Shown: positions 16,937 through 26,214 of the stretch, piece after piece
How positions within the stretch are numbered: position 1 is the stretch's first letter
Layout of the letters: each line of letters begins with the position of its first letter
Source of the DNA: MED-G105 sp039025235
GTDB lineage: Bacteria > Pseudomonadota > Alphaproteobacteria > Caulobacterales > Parvularculaceae
Direction: 5' to 3'
Length of the DNA stretch: 64,000 bases
NCBI GenBank assembly: GCA_039025235.1
Contig: JBCCOS010000008.1
Span: 62,001-126,000 of the forward strand
Notes under the pieces: model-generated
The model's input: only the letters and a program-made list of their open reading frames with translations
What the model was told of the DNA's origin: nothing
The model's database searches: none
Position numbers and translations under genes: made by a program

Positions 16937-19900
16937 ATGCTCATTAAGAGAAAAATCGAAAAAATACTCGTCGCCAACCGCAGTGAGATCGCGATCCGCA
17001 TTATGCGCGGCGCGGCAGAACTCGGTATTAAAACCGTTGCGATTTATGCCGAGGAAGACAAGCTTGCGCTCCATCGTTTCAAGGCGGATGAAAGTTATCG
17101 CGTGGGCGCCGGGAAAGGGCCGGTCAAAGCATATCTCGATATCGAAGATATTATTCGCATCGCTTTGAAAGCGAATGTCGATGCGGTTCATCCGGGTTAC
17201 GGATTTCTGTCAGAAAACCCAGACTTTGCTGAACGCTGTGACGCCGAAGGGTTAATCTTTATCGGTCCCCGTCCAGATGTAATGCGCGCCCTTGGAGATA
17301 AAATCTCTGCACGAACAATAGCTGAAAAAGCAAAGGTTCCCGTTATACCTGCAAGCCAAGCGCTGCCTAAGGATCCAGCTAAAATACAAAAAATCGCTGA
17401 AGATATCGGTTATCCCCTTATGCTTAAAGCGAGCTGGGGTGGCGGCGGTCGCGGAATGCGCGTGATCGACGACCCTAAGGAACTCAATAGTGCTGTTGAA
17501 TTAGGACGTCGGGAAGCCGCAACCGCGTTTGGAAAAGACGATGTCTATTTCGAACGACGGATCACCAAAGCGCGCCACGTAGAGGTTCAAATCATTGGCG
17601 ACCACCATGGTGGTCTTGTGCATTTGTTTGAGCGGGACTGTTCCATCCAAAGACGGCACCAAAAAGTCGTCGAACGGGCACCTGCGCCCTATCTCGACGA
17701 GCAATCACGTGAGAAGGTTTGTATGCTCGCAATGCAAATCGGTCGTGAGGTAAAGTATAATAATGCGGGTACAGTTGAATTTCTCATGGACGTCCATACG
17801 GGAAATTTCTACTTCATCGAAGTGAACCCGCGCATTCAAGTGGAGCATACGGTTACCGAAGAAGTCACCGGCGTTGATATCGTCAAAGCGCAGATCCGGA
17901 TCGCAGAAGGGGCAAAAGTCGGCACGCCCGAAAGCGGTGTGCCGAAACAAGAGGACGCGACACTAAACGGTCATGCACTTCAGTGCCGTGTGACATCCGA
18001 AAACCCAGAAGAAAACTTTATTCCCGATTATGGGCGCATCTTAGCGTATCGCGGTGCGACGGGATTTGGCATTCGTCTGGATGGTGGCACCGCCTATGCG
18101 GGCGCGCAAGTGACGCGATTTTACGATTCGCTATTGGAAAAAGTAACCGCGTGGGCTCCGACGGCCGATGAAGCCATTAATCGAATGTCGCGGGCACTGA
18201 ATGAATTTCGAATACGCGGTGTGGCAACAAATCTCTCGTTTCTCGCAAACCTCGTCAACCATCAGAAATTCCGTGATAACGACTATACGACAAACTTTAT
18301 TGATGAGACGCCGGAGCTATTTGAGTTTCGAAAACGCCGCGACCGCGCGACCAAACTGCTTCGATTTATTGCTGATGTGAATGTCAATGGAAATCCGGAG
18401 GTGTCTGGAAGAGCCGAGCCGGCGCGGCATGTGGAACCAGATTTGCCAGAACCTTTTGTGGGAAACCCTCCGGTCGGCCTGCGCGATAAGCTGAAGGAAC
18501 TGGGTCCGGCAGCTTTTGGCCAATGGGTCCGTGCTGAGCAAAAGGTCTTTATAACAGATACAACAATGCGTGACGCCCATCAGTCGCTGATAGCAACCCG
18601 GATGCGAACCTATGATATGGTCAAAGCGGCGCCGCACTACGCGCACGATTTGCCAGGTTTATTCTCTTTGGAATGCTGGGGTGGCGCCACCTTTGACGTG
18701 GCGATGCGGTTTTTGAAGGAAGATCCGTGGCGGCGACTTGACCTTATCCGTGAGGCTGCTCCGAATATTCCGCTTCAAATGCTATTAAGGGCTTCGAATG
18801 CCGTTGGGTATACGAATTACCCAGACAATGTCGTCAAATATTTTGTTCAGCAGGCGGCGGAACATGGGATCGATATCTTCCGCGTGTTCGATTGCCTGAA
18901 CTGGGCTGAAAACATGTATGTGGCCATGGAGGCGGTGATGGAAACCGGTGCCATATGCGAAGCGACCCTTTGTTATTCCGGTGATTTGACGAGCGATCGT
19001 GAGACAAAGTTCACACTCGATTATTATCTCGAACTTGCCAGTGACTTCGAAGCCCGAGGCGCGCATATTCTTGCCGTGAAAGATATGGCTGGTGTGTGTA
19101 AACCCGCAGCGACGGAAGCTCTCATTCAAGCCTTGCGTTCAGAAACAAAGCTGCCTGTTCATTTCCACACCCATGATACCAGTGGCGCATCGGCTGCTTC
19201 GGTTTTGGCTGCGGTGAAAGCAGGAGCCGATATCGTGGATTCCGCGATGGATTCGATGAGCGGTTTGACATCGCAACCGCCCCTAGGGTCGATCGTTGCA
19301 GCACTCAAAGACAATAAGAGAGACCCCGGTCTCGATGAAAAATCGATCCGGCGATTATCGTTTTATTGGGAAGCGGTTCGCGATCTTTATGCGGCGTTTG
19401 AAAGCGACGTGCGGTCGGGCGCTTCTGAAGTCTATCTCCACGCTATGCCGGGGGGTCAGTTTACGAACCTTCGTGAGCAAGCCCGTTCCCTCGGCATTGA
19501 GGGCGCGCGCTGGCATGAAGTCGCCGAATCCTATGCTGAGGTGAACGAACTATTTGGGAATATTGTAAAGGTCACGCCAAGCTCAAAAGTCGTAGGTGAC
19601 ATGGCACTTTCTATGGTTTCCAGCGGGGTGACTGCTGAGAATGTCATGGATCCAAGCCATGAAATCGCTTTTCCAGAATCCGTGGTCGCGTTTTTTCGGG
19701 GTGATATCGGCCAGCCCCATGGTGGATTTCCAAAAGAGTTGCAGGCGAAAGTTTTAAAAGGTGAAACGCCAATTAGCGACAGACCAGGAGCTCACTTAGA
19801 GCCGATTGACCTCAAGATCGCCCGTGATGAAGTCGAGGCTAAGTTGGGGTATTCCATTAGTAACGAACACCTATCGTCATGGCTGCTCTACCCCAAAGTC

Positions 19901-20392
19901 TATGAAACATTCATTGATTTTTACGAGACTTATGGCGACATGAGTATTCTGCCAACAGACCAATTCTTTTATGGATTGGCGTCAGAACAGGAAATCGCTG
20001 TCGATATTGACCCCGGCAAAACTCTTGTCATTCAATGCCAGGCTGTGGGCGATGCCGACGACGATGGTTGTGCACGGGTTTATTTCTCCCTCAACGGCCA
20101 ACCACGCACTATTCGAGTGCAGGATAAATCCCGTGAAGATCGACGGACTGATCGACCTAAAGCAACGCCCGGCGACAGTACGATGATCGGAGCGCCCATG
20201 CCTGGCGCGGTTTCGGAAGTCCGTGTTGCCCCTGGCGCAAAAATTAAGTCTGGTGAGCCGTTAATCATTCTTGAGGCGATGAAAATGGAAATCAAAATAG
20301 CCTCTGAAATTGATGGTATTGCTGACAGCATTTTGGTGGCCGTTGGTGATTCTGTCGATGCGAAAGATCTGCTTCTCAATCTGAAGAATTAA
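16937..20392 (+). CDS. pyc: pyruvate carboxylase
   Basis: Carboxylates pyruvate to oxaloacetate with biotin, ATP and bicarbonate, an anaplerotic step that would replenish the TCA cycle. The 1151 residues match the single-chain enzyme. Domains in order: biotin carboxylase (about 8-460; ATP-grasp KASWGGGGRGMR, catalytic RDCSIQRRHQK, EVNPRIQVEHTVTE), carboxyltransferase (about 540-820; FITDTTMRDAHQS, metal ligands in HFHTHD), the PC tetramerisation/allosteric region, and the C-terminal biotinyl domain with Lys1116 in EAMKMEIK. The ATG at 16937 has no good Shine-Dalgarno. It is monocistronic by spacing: grxD follows 124 bases later. Confidence 0.96.
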   Translation: MLIKRKIEKILVANRSEIAIRIMRGAAELGIKTVAIYAEEDKLALHRFKADESYRVGAGKGPVKAYLDIEDIIRIALKANVDAVHPGYGFLSENPDFAERCDAEGLIFIGPRPDVMRALGDKISARTIAEKAKVPVIPASQALPKDPAKIQKIAEDIGYPLMLKASWGGGGRGMRVIDDPKELNSAVELGRREAATAFGKDDVYFERRITKARHVEVQIIGDHHGGLVHLFERDCSIQRRHQKVVERAPAPYLDEQSREKVCMLAMQIGREVKYNNAGTVEFLMDVHTGNFYFIEVNPRIQVEHTVTEEVTGVDIVKAQIRIAEGAKVGTPESGVPKQEDATLNGHALQCRVTSENPEENFIPDYGRILAYRGATGFGIRLDGGTAYAGAQVTRFYDSLLEKVTAWAPTADEAINRMSRALNEFRIRGVATNLSFLANLVNHQKFRDNDYTTNFIDETPELFEFRKRRDRATKLLRFIADVNVNGNPEVSGRAEPARHVEPDLPEPFVGNPPVGLRDKLKELGPAAFGQWVRAEQKVFITDTTMRDAHQSLIATRMRTYDMVKAAPHYAHDLPGLFSLECWGGATFDVAMRFLKEDPWRRLDLIREAAPNIPLQMLLRASNAVGYTNYPDNVVKYFVQQAAEHGIDIFRVFDCLNWAENMYVAMEAVMETGAICEATLCYSGDLTSDRETKFTLDYYLELASDFEARGAHILAVKDMAGVCKPAATEALIQALRSETKLPVHFHTHDTSGASAASVLAAVKAGADIVDSAMDSMSGLTSQPPLGSIVAALKDNKRDPGLDEKSIRRLSFYWEAVRDLYAAFESDVRSGASEVYLHAMPGGQFTNLREQARSLGIEGARWHEVAESYAEVNELFGNIVKVTPSSKVVGDMALSMVSSGVTAENVMDPSHEIAFPESVVAFFRGDIGQPHGGFPKELQAKVLKGETPISDRPGAHLEPIDLKIARDEVEAKLGYSISNEHLSSWLLYPKVYETFIDFYETYGDMSILPTDQFFYGLASEQEIAVDIDPGKTLVIQCQAVGDADDDGCARVYFSLNGQPRTIRVQDKSREDRRTDRPKATPGDSTMIGAPMPGAVSEVRVAPGAKIKSGEPLIILEAMKMEIKIASEIDGIADSILVAVGDSVDAKDLLLNLKN

Positions 20393-20516
20393 TGTCGTTG
20401 AATAGCGCCCATCTCGGAATTGGTATCGATCACGTCTTGACGTTGTGGCCTGTCATGATTAGCTGCTTGTAAGGAAATGGGTAGCTTTCCACAGCGTCTT
20501 CAAGGAGTATGTTTTC

Positions 20517-20858
20517 ATGTCGGACAATCCTGCGTTTGACACCATTAAATCCAAAATTGATGCCTCTGACGTCATGTTGTTCATGAAGGGTACACCTCAA
20601 TTCCCGCAATGTGGGTTTTCTTCTGCGGTCGTACAAATTCTCAATTATCTGGGGGTTGAGTATGATTCTGAGAATGTCCTCGCTGACGATGATATCCGTT
20701 CTGGCATCAAGGAATTTTCTGACTGGCCAACCATTCCCCAGCTCTATGTCAAAGGTGAGTTTGTGGGGGGATGCGATATCGTCCGTGACATGTTTGAGAA
20801 AGGCGAGCTTCGCGGTTTTCTGGAAGAACAAGGCGTCGCCGTTACGGCCTCTGCTTAA
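20517..20858 (+). CDS. grxD: monothiol glutaredoxin (CGFS type, Grx4/GrxD)
   Basis: A 113-residue class II glutaredoxin. The active site is CGFS (FPQCGFSSAVVQIL), with the glutathione/cluster-binding features KGTPQFP, WPTIPQLYV and GGCDIVRDMFEKGEL. Such proteins carry a bridging [2Fe-2S] cluster with glutathione and deliver it to apoproteins or to BolA-type regulators. AAGGAG stands nine bases before ATG 20517. The bolA gene that often precedes it is not adjacent here. It converges on the DNA ligase gene, 22 bases apart. Confidence 0.95.
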   Translation: MSDNPAFDTIKSKIDASDVMLFMKGTPQFPQCGFSSAVVQILNYLGVEYDSENVLADDDIRSGIKEFSDWPTIPQLYVKGEFVGGCDIVRDMFEKGELRGFLEEQGVAVTASA

Positions 20859-20880
20859 CCGTCTAAAACGGCGCTTCACG

Positions 20881-22524
20881 TCACTTGCTATCGGCTGACA
20901 TTTTGGGAAGCATCGCCTTAAGTGTTTCCAAAATATCAGCTTCCGCCGTTGGTTTGTCCCATCGTATTCGGCTGATGCGGGGAAAGCGCATAGCAACCCC
21001 AGACTTATGTCGGGTCGACGCATTCAGCCCTTCGAATGCAACCTCTAGAACCAATCCGACCTCACGGTTTGCTTGAACCTGACGCACCGGGCCATAGCGG
21101 TCCGTCGTATTATTGCGAACAAATTTATCAAGATCTTTCAATTCTTCATCTGAAAAGCCGAAATACGCTTTGCCAACGGGAACCAAAGTCTGTTCTTCAT
21201 TCCAGACGCCAAAAGTGAAATCCGAATAAAAAGATGAGCGCTTACCGTGTCCGCGCTGGGCATACATAAGGACGGCATCAATAACAAAAGGATCGCGCTT
21301 CCATTTCCACCATTCGCCTTTCGGGCGCCCAGGCACATAGGGCGCAGATTTCTTTTTGATCATGACTCCTTCAATCGCGTCTTGAGGCGGTTGGGCTCTT
21401 AGTGAGTTGAGGTGGTCCGTGGATTTAAAACTTACGAGGGGTGAGAGGTCAAAACGTCGGAACGAATGATCCTTAAACATCGTCTCAAGCACCGCACGTC
21501 GTTCAGCGAATGTGTTCCGGCGAAGGTCTTGCCCATCATAGTGTAAAAGATCGTAAACACGGATGAACGCGGGATGACTTTCCAAAAGCTTTTTTGAGAC
21601 GGTTTTACGGTTCAATCGCTTTTGCAATTCGGAAAATGGTTGAACTTTAAAGGGGGAAGATTTTGGGTCATAAATCAATAACTCCCCATCGATAACGGCA
21701 GCAAGGTCCATCGCTTCAATAATGTCCGGAAACGCTGTTGCGATATCGTCCCCGGTGCGGCTATAGAGCCTGCGTGTGTTGCCTTCCGATGCCGCCTGGA
21801 TGCGAATGCCATCCCACTTCCATTCTGCTAAATGAGTTTTTGGCGTGAAATCGGGGGCGGCATTGTCGTCTACTGGATGGGCCAGCATAACCGGACGGAA
21901 CATACCCGGAAGGTCCGTTGCCGGTTTTTTGCCGGTGCCATCGAGCCAAGCAAATAACTCCGTATAAGGGGGTTCGAGACCATGCCAGATCTCTTCGATC
22001 TCATTGACATCTTTTTCGCCAAAGCTGGCGAGAGCTGTTTTCGCAAGTCGCGCCGATACACCAATTCTGAGCCCTCCGGTGATCAGCTTTAGTAGCGCCC
22101 ATCGCTCCGATGCATCCATTGCGTCGAGCCAATGTTCAATGAGTCGCCGTGCTTCTGATTTTCCTGCAGTTGACAGTGCATCAATGACCTCGTGCAGGGC
22201 AGGCGGTGCATTGGCGCCTGGTTTTGAGGGCCATGAGAGCGAAATCGTCTCCGCCAGGTCACCGACATAGTCGTAGGAATACTCAAACAGTATAGGGTCC
22301 AAACGCTCAGAAATGAGCTCCCGTAACATGGCTGGTTTTACGCTATTGATGGCGAGATCACGTGTAATAGCGGCAAGGGCAAGGCCCCGGTCGGGGTCAT
22401 CTGTCGTTGTGAAATAGTCTTTTAAAAGGTGAATTTTCCCATTGCGTTGTGGTGTATAGACGAGGCGTTCTAACAATTGGGCAAAGGCATGCATGGCGCT
22501 AATCGTTCTCGTCTTCATAACCAA
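20881..22524 (-). CDS. ATP-dependent DNA ligase, cisplatin-response type
   Basis: A 547-residue ATP-dependent DNA ligase of the bacterial 'ligase-associated DNA damage response' group. An N-terminal helical DNA-binding domain (about 1-200) precedes the adenylation domain with the nucleotidyl Lys in AEWKWDGIR, then YSRTGDDI, VIDGELLIYD and EGVMIKKKSAPY, and an OB-fold region with the terminal RFPRISRIRWDK. It overlaps the upstream exonuclease gene by 26 bases, so they form a two-gene operon. In many Proteobacteria the set also includes a DEXH helicase and a PdeM endonuclease, which are not next to it here. It acts in repair rather than replication, which uses the NAD-dependent LigA. Confidence 0.93.
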   Translation of the reverse strand: MVMKTRTISAMHAFAQLLERLVYTPQRNGKIHLLKDYFTTTDDPDRGLALAAITRDLAINSVKPAMLRELISERLDPILFEYSYDYVGDLAETISLSWPSKPGANAPPALHEVIDALSTAGKSEARRLIEHWLDAMDASERWALLKLITGGLRIGVSARLAKTALASFGEKDVNEIEEIWHGLEPPYTELFAWLDGTGKKPATDLPGMFRPVMLAHPVDDNAAPDFTPKTHLAEWKWDGIRIQAASEGNTRRLYSRTGDDIATAFPDIIEAMDLAAVIDGELLIYDPKSSPFKVQPFSELQKRLNRKTVSKKLLESHPAFIRVYDLLHYDGQDLRRNTFAERRAVLETMFKDHSFRRFDLSPLVSFKSTDHLNSLRAQPPQDAIEGVMIKKKSAPYVPGRPKGEWWKWKRDPFVIDAVLMYAQRGHGKRSSFYSDFTFGVWNEEQTLVPVGKAYFGFSDEELKDLDKFVRNNTTDRYGPVRQVQANREVGLVLEVAFEGLNASTRHKSGVAMRFPRISRIRWDKPTAEADILETLKAMLPKMSADSK

Positions 22525-23518
22525 CGAGGGAAAGCGGCCGCGCTTTTATCCCATTCAGCTCTGCCCAACGCAGAAGGGCGTCTTCGCGACCATGGGTAAT
22601 CCATAATTCCTGGGGCTGAATATCTTGAACGGTTGTAATTAATTCGTCCCAATCGGCGTGATCGGATAAAATAAGCGGAAGTTCGACGCCGCGTTGCCTC
22701 GCCCTTGCGCGAATACGCATCCAACCGGACGCGAAGCAAGCTAACGGGTCTGCAAAGCGCCGTGCCCATTTGTCAGCAAATGCGGACGGAGGCGCAACAA
22801 TAATTTTTCCGGCAAATTTCTGTTTTTCGCCGCTTTTATTTTTAAGCGTTGCGGGTGATAAAGCGCCTAAGTCGACACCGAAGTCGACATAGAGGTCACA
22901 GAGCTTGTGCATCGCACCGTGAATAAAAATCGGTGCATCATATCCAGCCTCACGAATGAGTGAAATAACGCGTTGCGCTTTCCCTAGCGCATAAGCGCCA
23001 ACTAGGTGGGTGCGTTCTGGAAACTGCTCTACGGACTTTAAGAGTTTTTGAATTTCGCTTCGATCATCTGGATGACGAAAAACGGGCAGGGCAAAGGTCG
23101 CTTCTGTTATGAAGACATCGCACGTTACGGGTTCAAAGGCCTCGCACGTCAGGTCGCGTCGACGCTTGTAATCTCCTGATGCAATAATCCGTTTGCCATC
23201 GAATTCGACCATTGCTTGCGCAGAACCGAGAACGTGTCCTGCGGGTAGAAGGGTAACTGATACGCCATTGATTTTGATTTTGTCTCGAAGGGCAATTTCT
23301 TGTCTACTGGCTGCAAACCCATCGCCATAGCGCGCTGCCATGATCGCGAGGGTCTCGGGCGTTGCCAGCACAGACGCATGGCCAGATCGCGCATGGTCGG
23401 CGTGTCCGTGGGTGACGACCGCTCGATCGACAGGCACAACCGGGTCAATAAAAAAATCACCCGGGGGACAGTAAAGCCCCTTTGGCGTCGGCCGCAAAAT
23501 ATCCTCAAAAGCGGTCAT
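22499..23518 (-). CDS. ligase-associated DNA exonuclease (metallo-beta-lactamase / beta-CASP fold)
   Basis: A 339-residue nuclease related to SNM1/Artemis-type beta-CASP enzymes. The metal motif THGHADHARSGH is at about residues 37-48, with further ligands in GHVLGSAQA and SGDYKR, and C-terminal LSDHADWDEL. In characterised relatives the ligase-associated exonuclease processes DNA ends before joining. It is the first gene of the pair with the ATP-dependent ligase (26-base overlap). It stands downstream of no other gene on its strand, so its promoter lies in the ~200 bases before 23518, next to an intergenic repeat. Confidence 0.92.
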   Translation of the reverse strand: MTAFEDILRPTPKGLYCPPGDFFIDPVVPVDRAVVTHGHADHARSGHASVLATPETLAIMAARYGDGFAASRQEIALRDKIKINGVSVTLLPAGHVLGSAQAMVEFDGKRIIASGDYKRRRDLTCEAFEPVTCDVFITEATFALPVFRHPDDRSEIQKLLKSVEQFPERTHLVGAYALGKAQRVISLIREAGYDAPIFIHGAMHKLCDLYVDFGVDLGALSPATLKNKSGEKQKFAGKIIVAPPSAFADKWARRFADPLACFASGWMRIRARARQRGVELPLILSDHADWDELITTVQDIQPQELWITHGREDALLRWAELNGIKARPLSLVGYEDEND

Positions 23519-23606
23519 ATATTAAAATCATTGAAGTCCGCCTCGTCCGATTGATGCGCTCGACAAAGACTATCCACTGAGTTCCAGCTAACACGCGCGG
23601 TGTAGA

Positions 23607-23744
23607 CTAGAGCTTATTGCGTTCCGATGGAATCGGAACGCCGCTCTAGGTATTTGATTTGTCGGACGAACAATTGTTCGACCTATTGCCGAGTTGATGG
23701 ACGGGAACCATCAACCGATCACACTTATCGGCGAGGCGCTCTAG
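23607..23744. repeat. dispersed intergenic palindromic repeat, copy B
   Basis: Starts CTAGAGC and ends GCGCTCTAG, so the ends are themselves inverted repeats. It shares with copy A the runs GTTCCGATGGAATCGGAACG and GTTGATGGACGGGAACCATC, and the CACACTTATCGGCGA module. A middle palindrome, GTCGGACGAACAATTGTTCGAC, is absent from copy A but present in copy C. The right edge overlaps the lpxR stop codon. Confidence 0.88.
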
Positions 23745-24790
23745 AAATTCACCGTGAGAGATAAAACACCGACAGCGCTATCGCCAATTTCCTCTTCAAA
23801 TGATTGACTGCGCCAAACGTGTGAATAGGAAACCTGCACGCCTTCAAGGTTCAGCGCGAGGCCCAATTCAACATCGCCGACGAGTGGTTCGCGAGTAACA
23901 CCTTCACCAAGCGCCGATACTTCATCTAATACTAAATCCCGGGGAACATAGCGTCCATTTACCCCAGCAAAAATATACCAACCAAATTTCGCCACTGGCT
24001 TTTGATAGGCTGCGCCAGCCAGACCAGCCTCTATCCGCGGAACGCCAAAGTCGATTGGAATATTTTTCCCGACGCGAAGCATACCGCCGATGCCCAGTTC
24101 GCTCTTAAAATTGCCAGCGCGCACGACATATTGCGGTAACGCTTCCACACTCCACCCGGTACCTATTTCCGCGAGTTTAAAGCGGTATATTCTCAGCCAC
24201 TCTGCTTCAAAGGCAAACCTGTTCGTGATTTGTGTATCCCACCCTTGAGGGTCTATTGCCCCAGATGTTCTGTGTGCTGTTCGCTGAAGGTCTTCACCAA
24301 GAGCTGCAGGACCTACGACACCAGCCGTTAAATTCAATACATCAAGCTGTTTGTCATTTGTGTTCGTAAGCACGCCAACCGCACCATATAAAAATGCGGC
24401 ATAAGGACGGTCGTTGGGATCGGGGACGGCGAGTGAAAGATCGTCTGGCGTATAAAAACGATGACCGGCGCCATAAATTGACCGTGTTTCTGCATTTGCT
24501 TTATCGGGTGAAAAAAAGCGTCCAACTTTATGAAACACACCAGGCCCACCACCCGGTCGTGTGACCCACTCGACCTGGAGACCATTGGAGTAATTCCTGT
24601 CCTGGTCATCGGTTGCAAGGATGTCGTTTTCGAATAGCAGCGATAGTGTCGGTCCGGCATCTTCGCTCGCCACTCCCTGTCCGGCTGGGTTCAAGATCAT
24701 CGTAAAAAGGACTAAAATTAAGGCCTTTGACCGTGCCAAATGCCGGATGGATGGATAGCTTTTTTGTCGTTCCACTTGCCCGTGTTCCAT
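23741..24790 (-). CDS. lpxR: LpxR-like outer-membrane lipid A 3'-O-deacylase (DUF2219)
   Basis: A 349-residue predicted 12-strand barrel that would remove the 3' acyl-oxyacyl chain of lipid A. After a long basic N-terminus and a hydrophobic signal (about 23-42), the mature part opens with LLFENDILATDDQDRNYSNG, which matches the Asn/Asp and Thr/Ser active-site region of LpxR. NDRPYAAFLYGAVG and the VVGPAALGEDLQ...H segment carry the family His. It ends in the barrel terminus LSLTVNF. The ATG at 24790 gives an unusually long leader before the signal. The TAG stop lies in the CTAG edge of an intergenic repeat. Confidence 0.85.
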   Translation of the reverse strand: MEHGQVERQKSYPSIRHLARSKALILVLFTMILNPAGQGVASEDAGPTLSLLFENDILATDDQDRNYSNGLQVEWVTRPGGGPGVFHKVGRFFSPDKANAETRSIYGAGHRFYTPDDLSLAVPDPNDRPYAAFLYGAVGVLTNTNDKQLDVLNLTAGVVGPAALGEDLQRTAHRTSGAIDPQGWDTQITNRFAFEAEWLRIYRFKLAEIGTGWSVEALPQYVVRAGNFKSELGIGGMLRVGKNIPIDFGVPRIEAGLAGAAYQKPVAKFGWYIFAGVNGRYVPRDLVLDEVSALGEGVTREPLVGDVELGLALNLEGVQVSYSHVWRSQSFEEEIGDSAVGVLSLTVNF

Positions 24791-24984
24791 TACGCCACTT
24801 CAACCTTAATCTTAATGCTATCACGGCATAGATGGCCAGCAACAACCGATCTTCTCATTAACCGTTATCAAGTGTGTCAGGTTCTTCTGATACGCGCAAA
24901 TTCGCCGGCTATTTCTCGATAAACATAAGAGATTCTGCGCCCCATCATTGCAACATGGCGCAAAACACAAGCGCTGTTCTGGTT

Positions 24985-26214
24985 TTAACGAATATAGTTT
25001 CGATAGACTCGGCTGCTCATCCGCGTAAAAATCTCATATGGGATTGTGTTGCAGGCCGAGGCAAGATCGACGACAGAGATCTGCGTTCCAAAAACCTCGG
25101 CATTGTCACCTGGCGATGGCAAGTTCGGTAAATCTGTTACGTCAATGGTTGTGAGGTCCATCGACACACGCCCTATAACGTCGCATTGCTCGCCTGAAAT
25201 AAACACTTTTGCTCTATTTGAAGCGGCGATGGGAAACCCATCAGCATATCCGAGGGCCAATGTTGCCAGCGTCGTTTCGCGCTTAGTCGTAAATGTTCCA
25301 TTGTATCCAACCGGCGAACCAGCGGGAAGAGTCTGAACCTGTAAAATCTCAGCATGTAGGGTGAGGGCGGTGTGCAAAGGAATATTAAAACGACCCGATG
25401 GGTCTACGCCGAATAGGCCGATTCCTGGCCGATGCATGTCACTTTGGAAGTTGGCGCTAAGAAGTGCTCCCGCAGTCGCGGATAGGCTCTTTGGAATACC
25501 CTCAAATGCTTTTGCAACGTCTTTGAACAGAACGCGCTGCTCATCATTTATGGCTTGCTCTGGTTCGTCGGCTGACGACAAATGCGTCAGTATAAGATCT
25601 AACGTCAGATCAGATATCGTTTTGAGCTGCGGAATATCTTCCACTGGCAAACCCAGACGGTTCATGCCTGTGTTTACATGTAAAGCGGCTGCTGCACCAT
25701 CACTGACATCCGCCCAAAGTCGACACTGCTCAAGGCTATTTAGAACTGGTGAGAGGTTTCCAGACTTGAAAAGACGAAGCGTTGCCTTTGTTGGCCCAGC
25801 AAAAACATAGATCGTCGCATCAGGAGCGCAATCAACCAGCGTTTGACGTAGTAAGATGCCTTCATGAGGATGAACAACAAAAAACGTTTGGCAGCCTTCT
25901 CTTGTCGCCAGGGCGCGAGAAATACGCATGGCGCCAGCGCCATATGCGTCTGCCTTAATGACCGCCCCCGATTTTTTTGCAGTCCCATTTTGTTCCGTCA
26001 GTATGCGGTAATTATGGCACACTGCCTCAAGGTCAACTGTTAAAACAGGTCGATACCCCGACTGTTCGGGTCTTTCGAATGTGGGGACAGACTGTTTGGT
26101 TGTTGATTCCAATGTGCCATCTGGAACAACATCTCCTAGTGCGTTTGACTCACTCGAATCCATTGGTCGTCTATTCAGTCCATCATCCATGATAATGGTC
26201 ATTATAACGACCAC
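24985..26214 (-). CDS. alr: alanine racemase
   Basis: A PLP-dependent enzyme that makes D-alanine for peptidoglycan. The PLP Lys is in AVIKADAYGAG. The catalytic Tyr of the second domain is in VGYNGTF, and LGYADGFP and GRVSMDLTTIDV are present. The frame gives 409 residues, about 40-50 longer than usual, because of a ~50-residue low-conservation N-terminus before RPVLTVDLEAVCHNY. Starts at 26214, 26190 or 26163 are possible and none has a good ribosome site. The first would overlap dnaB by 32 bases, and overlap with dnaB suggests translational coupling. Confidence 0.93.
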   Translation of the reverse strand: MVVIMTIIMDDGLNRRPMDSSESNALGDVVPDGTLESTTKQSVPTFERPEQSGYRPVLTVDLEAVCHNYRILTEQNGTAKKSGAVIKADAYGAGAMRISRALATREGCQTFFVVHPHEGILLRQTLVDCAPDATIYVFAGPTKATLRLFKSGNLSPVLNSLEQCRLWADVSDGAAAALHVNTGMNRLGLPVEDIPQLKTISDLTLDLILTHLSSADEPEQAINDEQRVLFKDVAKAFEGIPKSLSATAGALLSANFQSDMHRPGIGLFGVDPSGRFNIPLHTALTLHAEILQVQTLPAGSPVGYNGTFTTKRETTLATLALGYADGFPIAASNRAKVFISGEQCDVIGRVSMDLTTIDVTDLPNLPSPGDNAEVFGTQISVVDLASACNTIPYEIFTRMSSRVYRNYIR

